This document shows positions 17,883 to 25,640 of a stretch of 64,000 nt of DNA, piece by piece. Source of the DNA: Chryseobacterium culicis. GTDB lineage: Bacteria > Bacteroidota > Bacteroidia > Flavobacteriales > Weeksellaceae. Location: contig NZ_FNWQ01000006.1 of NCBI RefSeq assembly GCF_900108365.1, forward strand, positions 1 through 64,000, given 5' to 3'. A program made the position numbers and the translations under genes. Position 1 is the stretch's first letter; every line of letters starts with the position of its first letter. The notes below the pieces were generated by a model. The model had not been told where the DNA came from and did not search any database. It saw only the letters and a list, made by a program, of their open reading frames with translations.

Positions 17883-18959
17883 TTATTTGTAGGATATGGG
17901 GATAATATTTTCTGTCTGCTGGCTTAACGGGAGGAGAAACTGGTTCAGTAATGCTCTTCCGTTGTGAATATGGGTTTCAATTTCAGGCTTTCTCTCCGTT
18001 TCATATTTACTGAAAGCCTGCTGTATATTTTTTTCTTCAACTAAATATTTCGTTAATATGAAGGCGTCTTTCAAAGCAGAAGTTACTCCCTGGCTTGTAA
18101 ATGGAATTAAAGGATGTGCTGCATCCCCTATGAATACGATGTTTGTCTTGTAAAAGGGATGTAGTTTTTCCAGTTCATAAACACTCCATACATGTACATT
18201 TTGATAGTCGGATTTCATGAGGATTTCGGAAACTAAGGGATGCCAGCTTCCAAAAACTTCCAGCATATATTTTCTTAAATTGCCAGCAGAGCATTCCTGG
18301 ACTGAAAATTTCTGGTTATCAAACTGCGAATACCAGAGAATGCTGTCTTCAGAAAGTTTTAGAATTCCGAAAGTAAGGCCGCCTTCTTCGTGGTGAAACT
18401 TCATGAAATCATTTTCAATAGCCTGTGCGATGTCTTTATTTTGAATGATATTCACAACTTCGCTTTCCCTTACCAGATTCATGGTTTCTTCCGCAAAAAG
18501 CTGTTTTCTGATTCTGCTCCTGGAGCCATCTGAGATAATGGCGATGTCAGCATCAATGATGGTGCCGTTGGAAAGTTTCAGCAGTCCGTTCTGCAGTTCA
18601 TCAGGAATGACCGTTTCTTCGTAGGTTATCTTTTCCTGAGAAATGTTTTGCGCCAGAAGTTCTATCAATGCGTGCCTTGAAATCGCAAAAACATGGTCCA
18701 GTTCTTTTTCTGCCAGAATTTTCCCTGTGTGGGAATACTGTGTGTATTTTTTTAGAAAGTTTCCCTTTTTGTGAAGAAGATGAGAATCAATAATCTGGTA
18801 AAGATAATCCAATCCTTCTTTCGGAATGAGAAATCCGTGGCCTGCCATATCTTTCTTTTTTCTTCTTTCATAAATGTGATAGTCAATCTTATATTTTTCT
18901 AAGTAATTCGCCATGCTTAAGCCGGAAATCCCGGCTCCCACGACAGCAATTTTCTTCAT
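17883..18959 (-). CDS. FAD-dependent monooxygenase (UbiH/PHBH-like)
   Basis: A 358-residue class A flavoprotein monooxygenase. The N-terminal Rossmann motif is VVGAGISGLSMANYLEK (about 5-21), a mid-protein DG-like motif is IISDGSRSRIRK, and the second FAD motif is IVFIGDAAHPLIPFTSQG (about 270-288). Such enzymes hydroxylate aromatic or related compounds using NAD(P)H. It is translated just ahead of the MalY-like enzyme. No transport or regulator gene is attached. The substrate cannot be read from sequence. Confidence 0.88.
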   Translation of the reverse strand: MKKIAVVGAGISGLSMANYLEKYKIDYHIYERRKKKDMAGHGFLIPKEGLDYLYQIIDSHLLHKKGNFLKKYTQYSHTGKILAEKELDHVFAISRHALIELLAQNISQEKITYEETVIPDELQNGLLKLSNGTIIDADIAIISDGSRSRIRKQLFAEETMNLVRESEVVNIIQNKDIAQAIENDFMKFHHEEGGLTFGILKLSEDSILWYSQFDNQKFSVQECSAGNLRKYMLEVFGSWHPLVSEILMKSDYQNVHVWSVYELEKLHPFYKTNIVFIGDAAHPLIPFTSQGVTSALKDAFILTKYLVEEKNIQQAFSKYETERKPEIETHIHNGRALLNQFLLPLSQQTENIIPISYK

Positions 18960-19270
18960 TTTCGGAATAAAAGTGTTTTTCAGGTTGGTTTTTTAAGTAT
19001 TTTTTTATCTCCTTAAGATCAATACAAAATTATAATTAAAAACATTCACTATTTCAAAAAACCGATTTATTTGCTTTAAGGTTTCATTAAAAATAAAATG
19101 AAAAACATTATATATTAATTGCTGTAAAAAATTATGATTGATTTATATTTGTTTTGATAAGGTCTTTTTATGTAATATCTAAATGATTATAAGTGGGTTA
19201 CGAATAAAAAGAAAAAAGATATTGAAAGATGGAAAGGTTATGGGGCTTACCATATTTTGATAATCGGGAA
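18960..19270. other. AT-rich intergenic region, no gene seen
   Basis: About 310 bases between two minus-strand genes. It has a possible TATATTTG box on the plus strand near 19150 followed by an unconvincing 25-codon frame, and nothing else I can support. It must hold the promoter of the FAD monooxygenase operon. Confidence 0.4.
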
Positions 19271-19303
19271 TAAAAAAACCGGAAAAAATTCCGGTTTTTT
19301 TAT
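19271..19303 (-). terminator. terminator of tnaA
   Basis: An aaaccggaa / ttccggttt hairpin with A and T tracts directly after the stop codon. Confidence 0.88.
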
Positions 19304-20679
19304 TAGGCTTTTTCAAGCTGAACGGTAAAATGTCTTAAGATTTCCGGTTCCCATGTTATTTTGTAGCCTTTTGCTATTTCCTGACGTCTTTCATAGACGT
19401 TTTTAATAGCGGCAGCAATATAATCCATATGGTTGTTGGTATAGGTTCTTCTTGGAATTGCAAGACGTACCAATTCCAGTTTCGGATAACGGTTTTCTCT
19501 GGTAGCAGGATCTCTGTCAGCCAGTAATGTTCCGATTTCTACAGTTCTGATTCCTGCTTCCTTATAGATTTCCAGCCCTAAAGTCTGTGCAGGATATTCT
19601 TCACGGGAAACATTCGGAAGAAAGTTTAAAGAATCAATGAATACAGCATGTCCTCCAATAGGTTTCTGAACAGGAATTCCATATTCAATAAGTTTATTTC
19701 CAAGATATTCAACCTGGGAAATTCTGCTCTCAAGGTAGGCAAATTCAGTAGCCTCATCAAGACCTACTGCCAGGGCTGCCATGTCTCTTCCGGCCATTCC
19801 TCCATAGGTAATGAATCCTTCATAGATAATGGTAAAGTTGGATGCTTTTCTGAAAACCTCTTCGTTATTTAATGCAATAAACCCTCCGATGTTGACTAAA
19901 CCGTCTTTTTTGGAGCTCATTGTCATTCCGTCTCCGTAGGAGAAAATCTCCTTGCAGATGTCCTTGATGCTTCTGTTTTCCTGCCCAGCTTCTCTTTTTT
20001 TGATGAAGTAGGCATTTTCAGCAAATCTTGCAGAATCAAAGAATACAGGGATTCCATATTGATCGGAAAGCGCTTTCACGGCCTTCATATTTTCCAGAGA
20101 AACAGGCTGACCTCCTGAAGAGTTACAGGTAATGGTAATTAAGCAAAATGGAATATTTTCTTTAGAATGGCTTTTGTAAACTTCTTCCAGTTTTTCAAGG
20201 TTGATATTTCCTTTGAAAGGATGAAGGTCATTAATATCAAAAGCCTCATCAATTGTACAGTCAACAGCGTGTGCTTTTCTGAATTCTATATGACCTTTGG
20301 TAGTATCAAAATGCGAGTTTCCGGGAACTACATCACCCTCTTTTACCAATACTGAGAAAAGAACGTTTTCTGCAGCTCTTCCCTGGTGGGTGGGTAATAA
20401 GTATTTGAATCCTGTGATTCTTTCAACCGTTTTCTGTAATTGTTCAAATGAGCGGGATCCGGCGTAGCTTTCATCTCCCGTCATCAAAGCAGCCCATTGT
20501 TTATCCGACATTGCTCCGGTTCCTGAATCGGTTAAAAGGTCAATGTAAACATGTGAAGATCTTAAATTGAAAAGGTTGTAATTAGCTTCTTTAAGCCATT
20601 GTTCTCTTTCTTCTCTGGTGGACTGATAGATTTCTTCCACCATTTTAATGCGGAAAGGTTCCGCGTACGGTAAATTCAT
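19303..20679 (-). CDS. tnaA: tryptophanase (tryptophan indole-lyase)
   Basis: A 458-residue PLP lyase splitting tryptophan into indole, pyruvate and ammonia. Shared family features are YIDLLTDSGTGAMSDKQWAA, PTHQGRAAENVLF, FDSARFAENAYFIKKREA and the PLP-lysine region MTMSSKKDGLVNIGG near residue 255. Tyrosine phenol-lyase is the close alternative. Here the C-terminal GIRTVEIGTLLADRDP matches the VEIG of tryptophanases, where tyrosine phenol-lyases have a substrate-binding Arg (MERG), and FDTTKGH matches FDTTQGH of E. coli TnaA. No tnaC-like leader or tryptophan permease is next to it. Indole production is characteristic of Chryseobacterium. Confidence 0.88.
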   Translation of the reverse strand: MNLPYAEPFRIKMVEEIYQSTREEREQWLKEANYNLFNLRSSHVYIDLLTDSGTGAMSDKQWAALMTGDESYAGSRSFEQLQKTVERITGFKYLLPTHQGRAAENVLFSVLVKEGDVVPGNSHFDTTKGHIEFRKAHAVDCTIDEAFDINDLHPFKGNINLEKLEEVYKSHSKENIPFCLITITCNSSGGQPVSLENMKAVKALSDQYGIPVFFDSARFAENAYFIKKREAGQENRSIKDICKEIFSYGDGMTMSSKKDGLVNIGGFIALNNEEVFRKASNFTIIYEGFITYGGMAGRDMAALAVGLDEATEFAYLESRISQVEYLGNKLIEYGIPVQKPIGGHAVFIDSLNFLPNVSREEYPAQTLGLEIYKEAGIRTVEIGTLLADRDPATRENRYPKLELVRLAIPRRTYTNNHMDYIAAAIKNVYERRQEIAKGYKITWEPEILRHFTVQLEKA

Positions 20680-20771
20680 GAGTTAAGTATGTTTTAATTG
20701 TTTGTAAAGAAAATGTGCTTGAAAATAATTTTTCAAAATTCATCAATGTATAAATAAGACGGAAAAAGAGA

Positions 20772-21389
20772 TTATTCCGGAGCCTTAAATATATTTTCAT
20801 CAGAATGGAAGCCGGCTACACCGCCGCTCACTGCAAACTTCATAGCAGAAGCTGCTGTCATTCCCACTACAGGTTTGATGTTTTTTTCTTCAGTAACAAT
20901 TACCCAGCCCGAGATGGCATACGAGTGGGGAAGATATACCGCAACATAATTATGCTTGTCAACGTCTGACATTTCTTTTTGGGTTAAAAAGCCAATTCTC
21001 CAGATTTCAGGATGCTCATTGGTTTTTACCCATACAGGATCGTTGAATTTTTTCTTGTCGCCTACGAAGGATGACATTACATCTTTCGTAGGAGTATAAA
21101 TATGCTTTACTCCCGGAGTTTTCTCCAGCAAGCTGTCCATGGTGTCGAAAAAGAATCTTCCAACCACGAATTTATTTCCTAAATATCCTAAAATAGCAGT
21201 AAACAGAATGGTAGATACGAAAACGAGTCCCGGAATCTGCTTCGCAAGAGAGGGCACAAGATTATCAATCGCGCTTACAATATACCAGATGACAAAAATG
21301 GTAAGCCCGATAGGACCAATGATCACTAACCCCTGAAAGAAATTTTTCAGGAATAAATTGGCGATATTTTCAAAGCTTGGCTTCTTCAA
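20772..21389 (-). CDS. DUF502 family membrane protein
   Basis: 205 residues with two N-terminal TM helices (about 15-37 and 55-72), then the conserved DUF502 body: LLEKTPGVKHIYTPTKDVMSSF, VAVYLPHSYAISGW and a Gly/Ala-rich C terminus (MTAASAMKFAVSGGVAGF). Role unknown in bacteria; plant relatives (LCV/COV) affect vascular pattern. The start appears to be TTG at 21389: upstream in-frame codons reach a stop without ATG and the next Met is deep in the protein. It follows miaE by 24 bases, so the two are probably co-transcribed. Confidence 0.85.
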   Translation of the reverse strand: MKKPSFENIANLFLKNFFQGLVIIGPIGLTIFVIWYIVSAIDNLVPSLAKQIPGLVFVSTILFTAILGYLGNKFVVGRFFFDTMDSLLEKTPGVKHIYTPTKDVMSSFVGDKKKFNDPVWVKTNEHPEIWRIGFLTQKEMSDVDKHNYVAVYLPHSYAISGWVIVTEEKNIKPVVGMTAASAMKFAVSGGVAGFHSDENIFKAPE

Positions 21390-21413
21390 GGTGTATTCTT
21401 TACTGTATTTATT

Positions 21414-21992
21414 TTAACCGTGTATGGTTTCTTTATTTCCGTAGGATTTTATAATGCCGGCTTCATATTCCAGCCATTCTTCCCAGCGTTTATTTACCTT
21501 TTCCGGATCTCCCAGCTGTCTTGCAAATCCTATAAAGGTTGTATAATGATTGGCTTCAGAGATCATCAGCTCTTTATAGAAAACTTTAAGCTCTTCATCT
21601 TTGATGTTTTCCGTAAGAACCTTGAATCTTTCGCAGCTTCTCGCTTCAATCATTGCCGCAAAGAGCATTTTGTCTACGATGAGGTCTTCTCTGCTTCCCT
21701 GCACAATAAATTTAGCAAGCTCATTTACATAATCATCTTTTCTTGCTCTTCCAAAAGTAAATCCTCTTTTCTTAATGATCTCATGAACCTGATTGAAGTG
21801 ATCCAGCTCTTCCTGTGCAATGGCAAGAAGTTCAGTTACAATCTCAGGATGTTCCGGAAGCATCGTGATCAGGCCTATGGCATTGGTAGCTGCTTTTTGC
21901 TCACACCAGGCATGGTCTGTTAAAATTTCTCCAATGTTTCCTTCTGCAATATTTGCCCACCTGGGGTCGGTAGGAAGTTTCAACTTAAACAT
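21414..21992 (-). CDS. miaE: tRNA-(ms2io6A) hydroxylase
   Basis: A 192-residue diiron ferritin-like hydroxylase acting on the 2-methylthio-N6-isopentenyl adenosine at position 37 of tRNA, after MiaA and MiaB. The iron ligands appear as paired E...ExxH motifs: AQEELDHFNQVHEI in the first helix pair and MISEANHYTTFIGFARQ in the second, with an intervening EARSCERF. The length fits MiaE. The preceding enzyme gene miaB occurs at 53.4 kb in this same window, supporting a complete modification pathway. Confidence 0.9.
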   Translation of the reverse strand: MFKLKLPTDPRWANIAEGNIGEILTDHAWCEQKAATNAIGLITMLPEHPEIVTELLAIAQEELDHFNQVHEIIKKRGFTFGRARKDDYVNELAKFIVQGSREDLIVDKMLFAAMIEARSCERFKVLTENIKDEELKVFYKELMISEANHYTTFIGFARQLGDPEKVNKRWEEWLEYEAGIIKSYGNKETIHG

Positions 21993-22066
21993 GTTGTAAA
22001 ATTTTTGTAAATTTAAACAAATTGAGGTAAGAAATGTGACTTTATTTCAAATTGATCATTAAAGTC

Positions 22067-23155
22067 TTACGATGCGGTCTTTCTCCTTAAGAATTCCAGA
22101 ATCTTCCAGCCGCAGGCATCTACTTTCTTCAGCCCTGCAGAAATGATGAAGGCTAATATAATATTGATCCCATAAATAATGATCATAAGAAGCCACCACG
22201 GCATATTTTCTTTCAATGGCACAACCAGAAAATACACTAGTGAAGAACTGATTCCCTGTGCGAAATAGAAGAAAATCGCATTTTTCCCGATGTGGGTAAT
22301 AAAGTTCTCTTTGTTGATCTTCAGTCGGTTGTAAAGAACGAATAAGGTTGTGAGGGAGAATAATGTCCAGATGATGTAAGGAATTTTCGGCGGAAACTTA
22401 TTTTTATTGATTTTATAGAAAATTTCTCCTCCATAGTACCAGAACATTCCGGCAAGAGCAGCTGCCACAATTGCATATAGTATAGGAATACCTTTGGACG
22501 GAATTTTTTTTCCACGCATTTTATTCCCTATTAAAAATACAGCAAGGTAAAATGCTACATACCCTACCTGCCCCGTTGGATAATACTCCGGGTAGCTATT
22601 AAATAATAAGGTTAAGACAAAACAAAGCCCGATGAACCCATTGATATGTTTTGGGAAAAACCTTAAGATAAGGACACCGAAGACGGTAAGTATGTAGTAC
22701 ACTTTGAGGTACCAGAAGCTTCCCATCACTACAGGAAAAGTGTCAGCATTGGTGTACTGATGCAGATACCAGTTTCCCAGATTCTGCCATTGAGGATAAG
22801 CTAAAATACTGGTAGTGGAATATTTGGAACCAAATGTTGAATAAAAGTTCTTAAGCCATTCCAATGAAAAGAAGGTAAGTCCAAACACTTTAAAGAAGTA
22901 ATCTAAAAAGAACAGGAAGGTCACAAAAATCATATAAGTGATCTGCAGCTTCAAAAGGCGGTACAGTGTTTTTTCAATATTGGCTCCTGAGGTAATACCG
23001 CTAAGCGCATAAAACAGGGCTACATCAAAAACCAAAGAGAAAACTCTTACTTCTGCGGGAATATAAAACTGCCCGGACCAGAATGCCGTATGGATAAATA
23101 TGATGGAGAGTGTAGCCAGCCCTTTGGCGAAATCAATATAGAGATCTCTGTTCAT
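22067..23155 (-). CDS. membrane acyltransferase, acyltransferase-3 family
   Basis: About 362 residues with roughly ten TM helices, typical of acyltransferase-3/OafA-like enzymes that acylate cell-surface sugars or other exported molecules. Features include the N-terminal LYIDFAKGLATLSIIFIHTAFW, with the conserved catalytic-type His in the first helix, and charged loops between helices. ATG 23155 is chosen over a TTG 15 codons upstream because the -7 box at 23190-23197 overlaps the TTG region. No polysaccharide cluster surrounds it, so the acceptor is unknown. Confidence 0.85.
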   Translation of the reverse strand: MNRDLYIDFAKGLATLSIIFIHTAFWSGQFYIPAEVRVFSLVFDVALFYALSGITSGANIEKTLYRLLKLQITYMIFVTFLFFLDYFFKVFGLTFFSLEWLKNFYSTFGSKYSTTSILAYPQWQNLGNWYLHQYTNADTFPVVMGSFWYLKVYYILTVFGVLILRFFPKHINGFIGLCFVLTLLFNSYPEYYPTGQVGYVAFYLAVFLIGNKMRGKKIPSKGIPILYAIVAAALAGMFWYYGGEIFYKINKNKFPPKIPYIIWTLFSLTTLFVLYNRLKINKENFITHIGKNAIFFYFAQGISSSLVYFLVVPLKENMPWWLLMIIIYGINIILAFIISAGLKKVDACGWKILEFLRRKTAS

Positions 23156-23189
23156 TATAAATTGCTTGAAAGTTCTTTTGTTATTTTTC

Positions 23190-23197
23190 CAAAAATA
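23190..23197 (-). promoter_or_regulatory. -7 promoter element (TATTTTTG) of the acyltransferase gene
   Basis: TAnnTTTG match 34 bases upstream of the ATG at 23155. Confidence 0.5.
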
Positions 23198-23237
23198 CAA
23201 ACAAATTGATTCTGTAATGCAGAAAAAGGTTTTTTAA

Positions 23238-23274
23238 AACAAAAGGGGCGGAACAAACTGTCCGCCTCCTTTCT
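23238..23274 (-). terminator. terminator of the metallopeptidase gene
   Basis: A ggcgga / tccgcc hairpin followed on the minus strand by a T-rich tract. Confidence 0.75.
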
Positions 23275-23302
23275 TAAATATGCTAAAAATGAATGTTTCC
23301 GT

Positions 23303-24190
23303 TTATTTAAGATTTTTGAATTCTTCAGCCGAAATTTCTCCGGACTGAATTTTTCTCAGCTCATCAATGTATTGACTCATGTATGCGTCAATTTCAGGAT
23401 TTACTTTGTTTTTCGCCATCTTATAAGTTCCGTTTAATACTCCCTGATAATAATAGAAGAAGTTATAATCGAAATTTGAAGCATTAAGGTCATACTGTCC
23501 CAAAAGGAATCCTAAACGGACAGCAGATCTTCTTTGAGCAGGCGTTCCGTGGTGATTTACACTAGTGGTCTGATAATCTCCGATACTTTGGGCAAACTCG
23601 TAAGCAGCCGCGATCTCAGAGAAGTTGGTTTTGTTATAACCGTTAGGTCTTCTCAGGTAGTATCCTGCAAAACCGTCCGCTTCAAGTTCATTAGGTCTGT
23701 ACGTTGATTCTGACACAGAAGGAAGGTTGAAAATGTACTGCAGCTGATGTCCGTATTCATGGGCAAGAATCATTGCATTTACAATATCACCGCCTTTTGC
23801 TTTTGCATCGTAGTAAATAGCATAACCGTAGTAAATTCTTCCATTGCCGTAAGAGATGGCATTGTAGGTAGAATTGAAATTGGTAGGGTCATTCACAAAT
23901 CGCAGAAGAGGATTGCTTCTTCCCCACATGCTTGCAATTTTAGTCATCTGCGCGTTCATAAAATTGGTGTCTGTAGAGTTTTGAAGTCCGGTCACTAAAA
24001 CAGAATTATTGCTCCAGTTGTTGTCTACATAAGAGCAGATTTTTTCCAGATCACCGGGCTGATCAATTTTTGCACTAAGTGTTTCTGGCTGAGGTTGAAC
24101 ATTGCTGTCCATTGGGTCATCACTACATGCTGTTAATGAAAATACAGCAATGGCGCCTGCTACTAAGCAGAGATTAAAGTTTCTTTTCAT
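23303..24190 (-). CDS. putative zinc metallopeptidase lipoprotein
   Basis: About 295 residues. The lipoprotein signal MKRNFNLCLVAGAIAVFSLTAC is followed by a neutral zinc metallopeptidase-like domain carrying HEYGHQLQY (HExxH near residue 141) and, downstream, ELEADGFAGYYL, where the Glu is the likely third ligand. This arrangement is that of the YpfJ/'neutral zinc metallopeptidase' group. The start at 24190 rather than four codons upstream gives a clean signal peptide. The protein would sit at a membrane facing the periplasm or outside; its substrate is unknown. Confidence 0.85.
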   Translation of the reverse strand: MKRNFNLCLVAGAIAVFSLTACSDDPMDSNVQPQPETLSAKIDQPGDLEKICSYVDNNWSNNSVLVTGLQNSTDTNFMNAQMTKIASMWGRSNPLLRFVNDPTNFNSTYNAISYGNGRIYYGYAIYYDAKAKGGDIVNAMILAHEYGHQLQYIFNLPSVSESTYRPNELEADGFAGYYLRRPNGYNKTNFSEIAAAYEFAQSIGDYQTTSVNHHGTPAQRRSAVRLGFLLGQYDLNASNFDYNFFYYYQGVLNGTYKMAKNKVNPEIDAYMSQYIDELRKIQSGEISAEEFKNLK

Positions 24191-24310
24191 ATATAAATTC
24201 AATTTGGTAGAACGAAGGTAATAAATTATCTCTTAAGTGTGAGTACATTATTGTAAAAAATTATTCAAAACATAGTGAATAGGAATTAAATTAAAAAAAC
24301 ATTGCTTTGA

Positions 24311-24344
24311 TTGTAAGGTGATTAGAATTTTATTTGTATATTTG
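24311..24344 (+). promoter_or_regulatory. promoter of rplU-rpmA
   Basis: TATATTTG (24337-24344) fits the -7 TAnnTTTG element, and a TTG 23 bases upstream (24311-24313) fits the -33 element of Bacteroidota sigma-A promoters. The predicted 5' UTR is about 25 bases. Confidence 0.65.
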
Positions 24345-24374
24345 CACCTCGAAATAACTAAAAATTTATAAACA

Positions 24375-24953
24375 ATGTTTGCAATTGTAGAAATAGCAGG
24401 GCTTCAATACAAAGTTGAGCAAGACCAGAAGTTGTTTGTAAACCGTTTAAAAGGAGATAAAGGAGGAAAAGTTTCTTTCGATAAAGTTCTTCTTACTGTA
24501 AACGGTGCAATCACTGTAGGCGCCCCAGCTGTAAACGGAATCACTGTAGAAGCAGAGATCCTTGACCACGTTAAAGCTGATAAAGTAATCGTTTTCAAAA
24601 AGAAAAGAAGAAAAGGTTACAAAGTGAAAAACGGTCACAGACAATCTTTAACTCAAATCGTAATCACTGGTATTACAGGTTTTGAGGGTGGAGCTAAAAA
24701 AGCTGCTGCTAAAAAAGAAACTGTGAAAGGTGAAGTTCTTTCTGACAACGCAACTGTTAACTTTGGTGAAGATCACGAATTGAACTATCACTTAAAGAAA
24801 AACAACTTGTCTCAGTCTAAAGAGAACAGAGAAACTTTAATTACTTTAGGTAAAGCGGTTAAAGTGGAATTAGAAAAAAATATTCTTACTCATGAAGAAG
24901 TAGATGCTGCTATCATCAAGAATATTGATCAATTTAAAGCACTTAATAAATAA
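24375..24953 (+). CDS. rplU: 50S ribosomal protein L21 with C-terminal extension
   Basis: 192 residues, nearly twice the usual 103. Residues 1-105 are L21: MFAIVEIAGLQYKVEQ, the RLKGDKGGKV stretch, KVIVFKKKRRKGYKVKNGHRQ and LTQIVITGI. An Ala/Lys linker (about 106-120) leads to an extra 70-residue acidic/helical domain ending in VDAAIIKNIDQFKALNK. Flavobacterial L21 proteins with such added domains are known as L21/unknown-domain fusions. It is followed by rpmA after 12 bases, the usual L21-L27 operon. The role of the extension is unknown. Confidence 0.95.
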   Translation: MFAIVEIAGLQYKVEQDQKLFVNRLKGDKGGKVSFDKVLLTVNGAITVGAPAVNGITVEAEILDHVKADKVIVFKKKRRKGYKVKNGHRQSLTQIVITGITGFEGGAKKAAAKKETVKGEVLSDNATVNFGEDHELNYHLKKNNLSQSKENRETLITLGKAVKVELEKNILTHEEVDAAIIKNIDQFKALNK

Positions 24954-24965
24954 TCCAGTAATAAA

Positions 24966-25223
24966 ATGGCACACAAGAAAGGAGTCGGTAGTTCCAAGAA
25001 CGGTAGAGAGTCTCACTCTAAAAGATTAGGTGTGAAGATTTTCGGAGGACAAGCAGCTATTGCCGGAAATATTATTGTTAGACAAAGAGGTACTCAGCAC
25101 CACCCAGGTGATAACGTGGGAATCGGTAAAGATCACACTTTGTTTGCATTAGTAGATGGTAAAGTTGTTTTCAGAAAGAAAGCAAATAACAGATCTTTCG
25201 TATCTGTAGAGCCAAACGCATAA
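24966..25223 (+). CDS. rpmA: 50S ribosomal protein L27
   Basis: 85 residues beginning MAHKKGVGSSKNGRESHSKR, the standard L27 N terminus that reaches the peptidyl-transferase centre, followed by IIVRQRGTQHHPGDNVGIGKDHTLFAL. There is no N-terminal extension needing the Prp protease as in Firmicutes. Second gene of the rplU-rpmA operon, ended by a terminator. Confidence 0.98.
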   Translation: MAHKKGVGSSKNGRESHSKRLGVKIFGGQAAIAGNIIVRQRGTQHHPGDNVGIGKDHTLFALVDGKVVFRKKANNRSFVSVEPNA

Positions 25224-25244
25224 TTGTAAGCGTTTTATAAAAAT

Positions 25245-25275
25245 TAAAACCTCAGTTTTTACTGAGGTTTTTTTA
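25245..25275 (+). terminator. terminator of rplU-rpmA
   Basis: An aaacctcag / ctgaggttt hairpin followed by a run of T. Confidence 0.9.
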
Positions 25276-25355
25276 TTTTCAGGGTTTTAGTTATTCATTT
25301 GTTTGTGAAATATTTTATATTTGTTAACTGTCAAATTTCGAGTCAGTTGAGGGAG

Positions 25356-25376
25356 CCGAAAAGCATAAAGAGTAGG
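25356..25376 (+). promoter_or_regulatory. conserved element upstream of a leader-peptide gene (copy 2)
   Basis: ccgaaaagc, ata, a, agagtagg: 19 of 21 bases match the element at 752-772, and both stand 20-21 bases ahead of a leader-peptide ATG. The 3' half also resembles the end of 5S rRNA (gagagtaggccg), which may be chance. Confidence 0.5.
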
Positions 25377-25397
25377 CCGTACTAAAACAAAATATCT

Positions 25398-25565
25398 ATG
25401 AAAAACGTAAGAAAATTAACCCGAAAGAATTTAAAAGAAGTAACCGGAGGAGTGGCGGCAGCCTGCCCTTCTATGTTTCAGTCCTGTGATGAGTGGTGCA
25501 GATGGTCTCCATGGCAGAAATCACACTGCCTACTTTCCGAGCCGTGTACAGAATGTTTTGAATAA
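25398..25565 (+). CDS. small double-glycine leader ('bacteriocin-like') peptide
   Basis: A 55-residue peptide starting MKNVRKLTRKNLKEVTGG, a leader closely like that at 406-567 (MKNLKKL...ISGG). The core is Cys- and Trp-rich: six Cys in ACPSMFQSCDEWCRW, SHCLL and PCTEC. It stands alone between rpmA and a terminator with no exporter or modifying enzyme. Secretion would need a C39-peptidase transporter elsewhere. The same upstream element as the gene at 793 suggests shared control. Confidence 0.7.
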   Translation: MKNVRKLTRKNLKEVTGGVAAACPSMFQSCDEWCRWSPWQKSHCLLSEPCTECFE

Positions 25566-25590
25566 CAGCTGCATTTCCTTAAAATAAAAA

Positions 25591-25618
25591 TTCGGCGGCT
25601 TCAAAGAAGCCGCCGAAC
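25591..25618. terminator. bidirectional terminator
   Basis: A ttcggcggcttc / gaagccgccgaa hairpin between the convergent leader-peptide and DUF5686 genes. Confidence 0.88.
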
Positions 25619-25640
25619 CTGTTTTATATCAAATAATATC

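Noticed and set aside
19303..20679. Tyrosine phenol-lyase instead of tryptophanase
   Set aside because: The C-terminal substrate-binding position reads VEIG as in tryptophanases, not MERG with the Arg of tyrosine phenol-lyases, and FDTTKGH is tryptophanase-like.
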